Source: Diadema setosum
Lineage: Eukaryota > Echinodermata > Echinoidea > Diadematoida > Diadematidae
Assembly: GCA_033980235.1 (NCBI GenBank)
Contig: CM067070.1
Location: 6,477,544 to 6,541,543, forward strand
Reading direction: 5' to 3'
Length of the DNA: 64,000 bases
The notes under the pieces are model-generated. The model was not told the DNA's origin. It was given only the letters and a program-made list of their open reading frames with translations, and ran no database searches. The translations under genes were made by a program, and so were the position numbers. Shown piece after piece: positions 32,298 to 44,594 of the stretch. How positions within the stretch are numbered: the stretch's first letter is position 1; each line of letters opens with the position of its first letter.

Positions 32298-34455
32298 CTG
32301 CGTCGAGGAGGTACAGAAGAAAAGGTAAGCTTAGCGGCAAAGGCATCGTGCTGCTGTGATTTCTGCAGATTTCGTGGGCCACTCTGGAACTCACGCTGGA
32401 GCAACCTATAGATGAAATTGCATCATAACAACCAATGGCATGTTATATCATTATCTGCATGTTAAAGGGAACACAAACCCAAAGAGCAATGTGGATCGAG
32501 TAAAAGCAGTAACATTAGTAGAACACATCAGTGAAAGTTTGAGGAAAATCGGACAATCGTTTCAAAAGTTATGAATTTTTACAGTTTTGGTGTTGGAACC
32601 GCTGGATGAGGAGACTACTAGAGGTTATGACGTATGAGTGGACAATAATATAAAGGAGATATCAAAGGAATTCCACAAAAATTCACTTTTCTAGCAAAAT
32701 GAAAGAGTACTTGACTAGCCGCTCTTAGAAAGCAGGGGGAATAAGTACTACCCCAAACATATGTCAGTATCAAGTTCATGGAATGTAATTTTCATGAAAA
32801 ATGAATATTCATTGAATTCCCCTTATATTTTCTTTATTGTAGTCCACTCATACGTCATAACCTCTAGAAGTCTCCATACCCAGCAGTTCCAACAACAAAA
32901 CTTAAAAAATTCATAGCTTTTGCATCGATTGCCCAATTTTCCTCAAACTTTCACTGATGTGCTCTACTAATATTACTGCTTTCACTCAATCCACATTGCT
33001 CTTTGGGTTTAAGTTCCTTTTACAGGAGCACGTCGTGCTCGCATTGTGTTATCGTTAATATCATTAATACAATCATTCTAAAGTTTATTTCGCTGTAAGG
33101 AGTCCAGTAAGGCCCCTTAACACACAGATATGACCTACTGACTGTCGACCTCAAGGAAAGAAACAAACTTGCCACTATGGATATCGTTGACAACCGAGAC
33201 CGTAACTTCTTTGTCAGTATAGTTACTGATCACTTGCCATCCTTGAAGCTAATTAATTGTACGCCATTACATAGGCCTATGTAGACTGATTGCCAAGCGG
33301 CTGCAACCTTGTGATGGTGCGATGAAAGGCAAATTGCTCTCATAAGAAAGGTATAGGCAAATTGTCAGCATCTGGTCTGCAACTAGTCTGCAACTTGGCT
33401 TGGTCACTAGCAATCTCTCTCCAATAATTGGCTGCTGATTGTTCGTTTGGCGCTTGCCAACAATCTACAGATAAGTACATAGCGCGAGTTACAAGTGTCG
33501 ATCTCTTGAAATATACTCCACAAACTCTTGAATAATTTTCGACTATCTAAAAGTCAAGCAACGTGTATTTAGAGTTTGATCATTGATTTAAAAGCTATAC
33601 AGTGCGTAACACACAAAAAAAAAGGTAATCAAACTTTGGGGGGTTTCTATTTCATAATATCTAAGATGGAGGACAACGCTGATCGTACGGAAACGGGAAC
33701 TAGTCCAGGGGGATGTGTCATAAAGCTGTTCTTAAAGTTACGAACGACTTAAAATCGACTGGCGATCAATTCTTGTGCTTAATTATTGAAATTCTGATAA
33801 GTATAACACATAAAAACTGATCATCAGTCGTTCTTAAGGGCATAAATTACCATTTGCAGAGGAAACAAAAATCCAGCTTTAGTGCTTCAAAATAGGTCTA
33901 AAATGTGAGTTAGGGATAGAAACAACCAATGTAAAACTTTGAATTAGTATAATCAATGTTAAGTATTATTCCCAATACAAAATGGGAACAAAGATTATAG
34001 TAACAATGTTTTCAGATTAAACCGTCTACATACAGTTACGGTTTATTGAATAAAATAGTGACATTTCCTCATATTTTAGGTTTCATTACAAAATTTTTAT
34101 AAGGCAGGATGCTTTGTGATACAACTGACCTACACTATGCATCAAATGTGATATCTTGAACATCTTTTATGACACTGCTTCCGATAGTAAACAAGACATT
34201 TAAGGCGTTCGTACTTTCAAGAACAGCTTCATGAAAGACTCCATGTTCCCATTTGTTTCTAATTATAATATCAAATAACATGAATAACTGAGCAACTGAA
34301 ATGTCAAGACAACAATGAAAAATTGCACTTTTAGATGCATTGAACATTCAGAGTATAAGATCAATAATTTCTTTAATTACTACAAAGGTAAGATTCGGTT
34401 TCTCTTTACCTATGTATGTAACGTTCGGCATCTTTGGTGTGACTGTATTATAAGC

Positions 34456-34493
<38 letters not shown>

Positions 34494-37400
34494 ACTGATT
34501 ATAAGAAAAGTCAGATATTGCCACAAAATAGTTATGTTTATTTGACGTTGTTGTTGTTACTGTTGTCGTGCTGTTTTGTCTTGTTTTTCCCTTACACTAT
34601 AGCTACAAGAAAATAGCTAGCTAATCCACAGAGGTAACGCACACTCTCGAGTTAGTAGAAGCGTTTGCAATGTGCATACAACGCACATGTGATAAATCAA
34701 ACTAAAAAAGAATACTGCAAATAACGGTGCATAAACCCCATCCTCCTCCCCCTCCTAACTGAAACGGATCCGAATTCAGGGTGGGTTTATACACCGCGAG
34801 AGCAAATATCTACCACACTGTACCGTACGTCCCCCCCCCCCCCCCCAAAAAAAAAATACAACGGGGCCCTACGCAATGATATCTTTAAAATATGGCATCA
34901 ATCTAAATACAAATTCAGGGTATGAAACTATAACTCATTGCCCACATCTTACACAAAACCCCATTCGATTTGCTTCAGTGGTCAAAGAGAAATGAGGAAT
35001 TTTGTAGAGGATGTCGGGAATCCCTTTTGTCCAAGTTCTGTCTATTGTTCACACACAAAATCATCGAAGTGTTAAACTTGGAAGATCAGACTCATGACAT
35101 GCTTTACTACAATCCTCATTTCTCTGTGACCGCTTAACCAAATCGAATGGGGATTTCTGCAAAATAGAGCTAAGATGTTATATTTTAAAACCCTGAAGTG
35201 AAAAAAAAAAAGATTCATATTGGATGTTATCAATGCGAAAATCCGATTGTAATTTTTGTGGGACATACTGCAGTATGTCCCTCAAAAATTACAATCAAAT
35301 TTTCGAATTGATAAAATCCAAAATGATCGACCTGTCTAAGGGGGTGTTGCAAGAAAGTCGATTTGCGATTAATTGCAAATATCTATTGCAACTTTGCAAT
35401 AGATAGATCTATTGCAACTTGCAATCAATCGCAAGTTGCTGTTGCAAGAAAGGAGCTTGCAATTAATTGCAAGATGCAATTAATTGCAAGCTCCCTTGCT
35501 GTATTTTGTATTTATAAAAGCGACTGGCAAGACAAGCCTAGCCAATTTGTCCATTTTTCAATGCATTTTGCATGCATGAGATACTCCATAGCTCAATGTG
35601 TTGTGTCTCTCCTGTGGTGGAGGTTTGCTGTGCGATCGTTAGGGATTCGAAACAGAGTAAGTTACAAAAATCGTCGATTTTGATCCCATTATTTACTCAT
35701 TATGTCTTGTATTTAAAAGAGCTAGTTCCTTAGACTTACTTCTTATAAGAATTTTCTTGAAAAATGGGAAAATGTGTTTCCTATAACTGACAGAGTTGTG
35801 GCTGTCGCGACCACTCATTGGGCACACAGTACATCAATCATAGTCCAACACATAGCTTTTTGTGTTAGCATTTTTTCTTGCATTGGCAAGCTCCTTTTCT
35901 TTTCTTTTTTTTTCTGCTGCCAGAGGCAGGGCTCTTATGTCTATAGGCCAGCTTAAAAAAAAAAGTCAATGTCAACTAGACGCTATTTATTATCGATTCA
36001 TTATCCAAATCCGCTACTTTCAAGCAGGATTAGGGGCTATCGGTAGAGTGCTGGTGAGTGCTGTGGCGATGAATAGGTGCTAGGCCTACGCTACGCCTTA
36101 GATACAATGTTAAATGTACGTAGCCTACAGTCTATATACTCTAGTCTAGAACCATCTAGATTTTACATAGCCTAGGCCTACCCCCTTGGCCTCATTCCCC
36201 TCCTGTACATGTGGGCTAGTTATTTTGCAGTGATACTGTCCATGTAACGCGAAAGCTTGCTGAATTTTTTAATTGATGTGTAAATTTATTTTTGATAGGC
36301 CTAATCTGCAGTAATCACTCGATTAGACTCTGTGGTCTAGGCCTGTGTTTTAGGCCTATACAATAGTACTGGTATATAAAATAGTCTGTAACGTTAGGCC
36401 TGTTTGTGATTTGGGCTAGTTTCTAGTCCTAGCTAGGGGTTTACATCTAGGTAGGGCCTAGAGGTTCTAGGCCTAGTAGAAGTTCTACTTTTGCGGGTCT
36501 TAAAGAAAGTTAAGAGTTGGCCCAAGGATACATGCTCCACGATTTCACTATTTTAGTCCAACGGTTAGAACTAATCAACCGTATCAGCGACCCCTACACA
36601 GACGTGTCGTTATTAATTGATATTGGTGTGGGCCTACAGCGCCCCGGGGTATAAAACCTTCTTTGAGCAGGTAGGTGGAATCAAAGAGGTTGGAGAACCT
36701 ATTTGGGTGGAATAGACCTTGCTTTTTTAGGTTGTTCTGTTCTGGAATTTGGACGGATCAACTGAAATCTTGCAATTTAGTGTTGACCAGCTGGATCAAT
36801 AAAAAGCTAGGATTTAAAACGAACAAGGGCCAAGTGCATCTGTTTGGGTAACTATACACAGCCCAGGGCCCCAGTCGCTGTACTTCGCACCGCGCTGGTT
36901 GGGCTACTGTTTAGCAGGGGGGGGGGGGGGAGAAATTGAACCATTTCTATAGCAAGTACCTACAAGTAATCAGAGTTGCAATGATAGTACTGTAGTGTAG
37001 TGTATCAAACAGTGCCAGTAAAACTTGAAGTTTTTGTAATACAGTGTGTAAATATAGGTCTATAGTCACCAAGGCTGAAATTTCAGACAAGAAGCGTACG
37101 GATAAGATGAGCAAACTGACTGTAGGATATCCAAGCAGAAATATTTACATGTGTCAGCGCTTTTGTTGAAAACAAGTGCCAGTGGTTGAAGGGGTATACT
37201 TATGAAAGCTACCCAGGCCTGGAATTCAAGTGATTTACTTGATGGAGTCATAACTATGAGTACAACAATTCTTTATGCTCTTTTTGTTTGTGGAAAGAAC
37301 AAATAGGCCTTGTTAGAACGCATTTAAACAAATGGTATTTATGGACACTTACCAATTAGATACCAGAATTTGCACAGTACCGTACTCTTGTGTGCCACCC

Positions 37401-40400
37401 TATAGTGTAGTTGTATGTAACCCCATAGGCCTACCCAAGCACTATGTCACAGTGACCTCTGGTTTTGGGAGATGAGGAAACATAGTTGAGAGTGCTTGCA
37501 ATAGGCAAGACACATGAGAGCCTAATGGATGTGTGATTTGCAGTGTACATTGCATAACATATACGGTACAGCACTAAAAATATTGTACATGTCTGCATAT
37601 GATTGAATATGAGTGGGGGTGATGGATTGATGGGCAGTCAACAGTCAACCGTGCCTAAGTCGATTTGATTTGGACTAAAGAAATAGATTCTGCTTCAAGA
37701 AATTTTGGCTTATGAAGATTAAAATTAATAGAATATAAAGAGAAGAGGATGTGAAAAGACTGTAGACTTTGGTGATTATTTGACTTTAATATGCAAGGTG
37801 AATGACTGTATAGAGGGTTAATTTGTTACAGAGGGGAGGATATGAAAGCAGTTCAAAGAGTGTTCCAACATTATTGTAATATCAAGAAAAAAAGTGCCTG
37901 CTTCTAAACATCAATGTCCATTTTGTTCCTACACTGTTTGGTTGTAATTTTGCAAATTCTCATTGCTCTTTTGTACTTCTGCAAGATGAGACAATTTTAT
38001 CTGTTCTATCAGCAGAGAAAGGAAGAAAAAGAGGAGAAAAACCATGTTTCTTCAAGACCGAGACTCACACCAGCATGAGAATTCCAGCCAGTGCACACAG
38101 ACAGTAAGTGAACATTATACATTGTATGATAATTTCCAGTTAAGAGAGAGAATGAAATGTGTAGAACCTCTCAGCTTGAAATGTGAATATATTGATTTGT
38201 TGGAATCTGTCATTATTGTTTTAGGATAAATTCTGATGTGATGTCTCATTTGAGAATACTTGTACAATGACTTCATCCTACTGAACAAGAAAATGTACAG
38301 CATGGCATAGTAATGAGTAAAGAAGACTTCCCAGCAGTTCATACAAAATTATAAGCAAAAATGATGCATTGAAATTTACATAACACAAAGTTACCCATAA
38401 TGAAAGGAATGTTTTGTACAGCAATGGCTTATATTATGTTTAATAAAGAGTTTAGACATTCAAATCTCTTTTTCAAGCCCCCTGAAAACTGAAAATGCTC
38501 TACATATCCTGACAGTAGTATTCAGGCCATCACGATTCAGGTACATTGTATTATTTTGGCGCATGAAGTTGCATGTAATACGAATTCTTCAGTATATTAC
38601 TGATTGTTTGAAATTTCCCTCATTTTCAAATTAAAATGTTGACACCATCATACCTTTACACAAAACGCCTTTTGGATGTCCACAAAATGACTTTGTGAGT
38701 GCAATGTTTTCCATTTTTATTTCCCATTTCTTATTTCTTAAATATTTCTTGTATCATGTATAGGTATAACTAATTCTGTGAATCAAGGGGAATGGCAGCT
38801 GAGGGCAGACAGGCCCAACTTGATGTCAAGAGACGGTATACACTGCAAAGGATGAGCAGCTCGCTGTCAACAAAGAGGAAAAGTGTGAACAAAACAAGGC
38901 AGTGATTTTTTAAACACATTTCATCAGGCTGAGGTCATCACTCTTAGAAAACAAGGGACACACGAAGCAAGCAGTGTTTCAGAGCTGCAACAAGTGCATG
39001 GGTAGTAATAGTCTCGACTGCATCACATGCATCTAAGTGTGCTAGCTACAATAATAGCACATTGTGCTTTTCAAAGATATTGAAGAGTCCTTTGGATATT
39101 TTGCCCCTGTCACTTATTCTGTGTGAGTCATTCATTCTGCAGTATTAGCACTGATAATGGGATAATCAACCTTTTACTGAACCAGTGTTCAAGAAGTTAC
39201 GTGTAACATCCAAAACCCTCCACGTAGAGATTGGCAGAAAACATATTGCAGAGCCCTGTTTTGTTCTTTTTCATGGGAAGAAAAGGTTCAGTCCATGATG
39301 TGAGTATGTATATAATGCAGGGAGGTGACTCACCTCCCTGGTATATGTATGTACACTGTAAAGCACCACAGTTTGAGTTTCTAGAGAGCTGTAGGACAAT
39401 TATAACTTAAATATACAAGAGTAATCTGGCCATGAACATCATGTCTATGGACATGTTTTACTATATATTTTTTTCCTTACCCTGGTCCATTATACACCGT
39501 AAATACAGCTACTACTGTATTCATAATCTCCAAGGTAACAGTTCACTGGTCCTTGTTTTGTTATTCAAACCACAAAATATGCTTTGTTACTCTGAAGGCT
39601 TGTAAGTCTCAGCCATATTCCATTTCAGGCTATCAAACCTTTAGAATAAGGAACATTCAAAATAACAAACAGTTGTATTAAAGCACATCATCGAACTCAA
39701 AACTGCCAAGGTATATTGTGAGACATTTCATGTTTGTTGATGGTAAAAAAAAAAGTTCTTTAATAAGTACTGGTTGAAATTATGATGATCTTGATCTTGT
39801 TTACAGTTGTGTAGCACCACATGGGGGCAGATGAACCTGTGCTGTGGCAAGATGGCACTGAATTTGATTTCTCAGCAATTGAACCACTTATTTGTATTGC
39901 ATTCATGGGTCCTGGGATAGTTCCCACTAGAAGGCTAGAAGGTAGTTACGAGATATGTAGTAAACCATATTTTCCAACAAGCTGTATCTGTTTCACACTA
40001 GCACAAAAGATCAGTAGATACTGCTGTGGGCCAATTTGCAGATTACATTACTAATCAGTTGTACAAAGTTACATGTACAGTATACAGTGAATACAATGGT
40101 GGATCTTTTTTGGTTAATATGTTGTTTCCCAATTGACATCGTGATATTGTAGCATAATTGAACACATTTCTAGGACATTTGCATACATTTTTGGGCAAGA
40201 AATTAACAGTTCTGCATGTCAGAAGTATTTTTCGCTGTAACATTTGGTTACCTTAAACTTAATAAAGACATGTTTGTATGAGTAGATCACAGCACAAGTA
40301 TACAAATGCAGATAAGTTACATGTAGATAAGCTAACTTTATGCGTGGTTGTCTTGATATTCAGTACTGTATTAGTACCTCTATGACCATGCATGCTTAAA

Positions 40401-43400
40401 AGATTTGCATGAGTGCATGACAGTGGGGAACACACACATGAGTATTCAGCCATAGATGTGGGTTAATTTTGAGCTCAATTGATGGTATGATCTGGGATAG
40501 ATAGGGTTTATGCAATGGGAAGAGAAACTTGGTGTAATTCAGATGTGAGTGCATGATGTTATCATGAAGATGTTCATGTCATACACTACATATGTATGTG
40601 CTCAGTTGTGCTGAACTGCAGAGAAGACATAAGGTATAGAATACAGATTTCAATGTGGAGGCTTTGACACATTTAGCGATAGGCCTACATGTCCTTGGAA
40701 GAGAGCATGTGAAGTAATCCTACTTATGAGGATAGCTACAGGTAGTTGACTGAAGGGTTTCCAGCAGACTGTCAACCAGTTTGCAATTAAGCATGTTACA
40801 GAGAATGTTCATTCAATTTATCAGTTTTAAGTATAAATGAATCTGATTATTGATTTAAAAAAACAAACATAAAAACAAATAGAAAAATCACAAGCAAGGG
40901 ATTATTGAAAACATTACTCTTTGATCACTGTTTTAATGGAGTCAATCACACAGTGAATAGGTAGCTATGTATGGAGCAACATACAAGAAACAAACAATCA
41001 GCAGTAATGAATTATTGAACCTAGTAATTATTCCAGTAGTTTAATGTTACATATATCATAATAATATGTAACACTTTGATTTACTCAACCCTTCTCATTT
41101 TGTAGGTGTAACTAGTGTTTCATAATGAGGAGTGTATACTAAGTACACGTGTAATTGGCTCTTCTGTACTCAGCAATGTGTGCATTCTCATTAACTGCCT
41201 TTTCATACTTGTAGTATGCTTTTCTTTTGCACATTTCTCAGTCATTATATGAACATTTCTTTCAATATGAGAGCAACAAGAAAAGAGGTACAATGTAGGG
41301 GTCCTACATATCTGTGAAAGTGCATGCTGTCTTGTTCAGAGAGACAGTGTGTCTTTTGTCTCCATCATGTCTTGTCATCAATTGCCCAGCATCATCAGAT
41401 ATGGGGCAAATGGGGGGGGGGGTGGATGAGGAGCAAGCTTAATTTGCGATACTGTACACGCCATATATTTAACAAGTATTTATCAAGACTGAGACAAATT
41501 GTGCAAGTAGTTCAATTCATGATTGTGGGGTACAAAGTACTGAATGTAGAAATATATGTTTGCAGATGGACCCTAATGTCAGTGTCAGAGTTGATATTTT
41601 TGTGTGTCTTCAAATTCATGGATACATGTAGCAGCTATCTTGGGAAATTCATGAAGATATATACCTTGCAGAATATTGAGTATATACAGTAGGTTAATTT
41701 TAGTGTGGTATGGTGTATATCATGTAATGCATCATATTCATACTTTACGTCATTAAAAAAATGTCATTCTAGTGCTTACAGCTGCTTTAATAAATACTTG
41801 AAGTGCACCTTTAAAGTACCATCCTGACATGCGCCAAAATTTCTTCTGAATTTCCTGAAAACTGCAGGTGAATTTAAATCTGCATTTTTAAACTTGAGTT
41901 TAGGGTCAAAATGCACTGTTTCCATGACAACAGAATTTCAACTATACTCTTGTTAAATGTGTCCATCACAAATTTGCACTGACCTTGCTATGTGTGTTTG
42001 TGTGTGTGTCTGTCTGTGTGTGTGTATACATATGTGTAGTACCTCGTGAGTACCTGGTGAATTTGACTACAGGTACTTCACAATTGTGGAAGTAGTTCAC
42101 TGAAAAAGATTTGAAGAAAATATGCAGTAACCATGGCAACACGTCACATACAAACACAAAGAGTGTCTTGCATATTACTACACCTTTGGATCATTTCACG
42201 CCCTACATACTGAATTTGAAATGAATAAACTAATAGTTCGTTCAGCAATGTTTTGGGTAGTTACCATGGCAACGCTTTCCTCGACAGACACACAAAAACA
42301 TGTGTTGCATATCTACACCTCAATGTCATTATGTACACCAAATTTGAGTTCAGTTGCTTCAAAATATTGAAAGAAGTTCAAATCTTAAGATTTTCAAGAA
42401 AATATGCCGTTACCATGGCAACGCCTTGTCGGCTACAAACACAATTAAGTGTGTCTTGCATAATTGCACCTATAGATCATTATACATACCAAATTTGAAA
42501 CGAATTGCTTAAATACTATGAAAGTAGTTCACAAGGTTTTTTGGAAAATTGTGATTACCATGGCAACGCTTTCTCTGACAAACACAAAAGACATGTCTTA
42601 CACGTCTACACCTCAATGACATCATGTACACCAAATTTGAGTTCCATTGCCTTAAAACTCGAAATTGTTTCACCCCACATGATTTTCAAAGAAAAAATTG
42701 CCGTTACCATGGCAACGCCCAGTCAGGTACAAACACAAAGTGTGTCCTGCATAACTACACTTATAGATCATTATACATACCAAATTTGAAACAAATTGCT
42801 TAAATACTGTGAAAGTAGTTCACTCCACAACGTTTTGGAAAATTTGTGGTTACCATGGCAACGCTTTCTCAACGCAACGCCCAGTCAGGTACAAACACAA
42901 AGTGTGTCCTGCATAACTACACTTATAGATCATTATACATACCGAATTTGAAACAAATTGCTTATATACTGTGAAAGTAGTTCACTCCAGAACGTTTTGG
43001 GAAATTTGTGGTTACCATGGCAACGCTTTCTCCGACAAACACAAAAAATGTGTCTTGCACATCTACACCTCAATGTCATTATGTACACCAAATTTGAGTT
43101 CAAGTGCCTCAAAATTGTGGAAGGAGTTCACTCCACAAGATTTTCAAGAAAATATGCCGTTACCATGGCAACGCCTTGTCGGGTACAAACACAAACTGTT
43201 TCTTACATAACTACACCTGAAGATCATTATACACATAAAATTTGAAATGAATTACTCAAATACTGTGGCAGTAGTTTACTCCACAAGGTTTTTTGGGAAA
43301 TTGTGGTTACCATGGCAACGCTTTCTCCGATAAAGACAAAAAAAAAAACGTCTTGCACATTTTCACTTCGATGTCATCATGTAACCCAAGTTTCATCAAA

Positions 43401-44561
43401 ATTGCTTCAAAACTGTAGATGGAGTTCGTGACGCAAGATTTGCAACGGACTGCCCGACCGACCACATCCTGATACTGAGTAACCCCTTATACACTTTGTG
43501 TATGTTAAAAAAAAAAGTATCTTACACAATCATACATTACATAAAAATGCCATTTATACGGAATATTTTCTTCTTTTTTCTTAAAAGAAATGATTATGTT
43601 TGGAGATTTGTCCCCCAGCATCTATATAAGCAGCCGCAATTATGACATTTGTAATCTATTGCAAATCGATTGCAAAATTTGCAACTACCCCTGAATCTAT
43701 TGCAAAGTTGCAATTGATTAGCAATTGATTGCAGAGATGCAATCGATTTGCAATCAATTGCATCTTTCTTGCAACAGAATTGATTGCAACTTGCAATTAA
43801 TTGCAAATTTGCAATGGATTTCAAGATTTGCAATAGATTTTGGGGAGTTGCAATTAATTGCAACTTTCTTGCAACACCCCCTAAGTGCTACTTGGGGACC
43901 TTAAAATATAACATCTTAGCTCTATTTTGCAGAAAACCTCATTCAATTTGGTCAAGAGGTCACAGAGAAATTTGGATTGTTGTAAGGTATGTCATGAGTC
44001 TAATTTTTCCAATTTCAGCAATTCAGTGCTCTAGTGCGTGGATAATAGACAGAACTTGGACAAAAAAAAAAAAAAAAGATTCCCGACATCCTCTACAAAA
44101 TTCCTTATTTCTCTTTGACCACTGAAGCAAATCGAATGGGGTTTTCTGTAAGATGTGGGTAATGCGTTATAGTTTCATACCTTGAATTTGTATTCAGATT
44201 GATTCACTGTTTTTAAAGATATCATTGCGGGGGGTCCCGTTGTATTTTTTTTTTTTGGACATACTGTACTGTCTGTCTGCCAATATTCCGATAGGACACG
44301 AGAGACCATTTAATTGCATTATGCATTATTTTTAAGAGTTAAATCTCGTCTTTCAGAATCAGCCCTAACTTAAAATCCATATCTTGCGACTTTTTGTTGG
44401 TTTTTCGATGCACTTTCACATACTTACATAGATAATAAATATTAGTTACAATATAACTGGGAACACTTAACTCATAACCAGTATGTTATATCCCTCACAC
44501 ATGCGTACCAGCAATGACCGCAACCAGCAAACATACAAACACACACTCTCACACACGCACA

Positions 44562-44594
<33 letters not shown>

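Noticed and set aside
38793..38906. 37-codon protein MAAEGRQAQLDVKRR...
   Set aside because: It follows an acceptor-like AG, but the upstream frame has a stop right after it and there is no donor; too short to support.
42253..43245. Repeated ORFs of 79-95 codons in the X-box array
   Set aside because: They follow from the tandem period, differ in frame between units and are not protein-like.
42127..43330. CRISPR-like array of regularly spaced repeats
   Set aside because: The whole ~148-bp unit is repeated, not just a short repeat with unique spacers, and the context is an animal genome.
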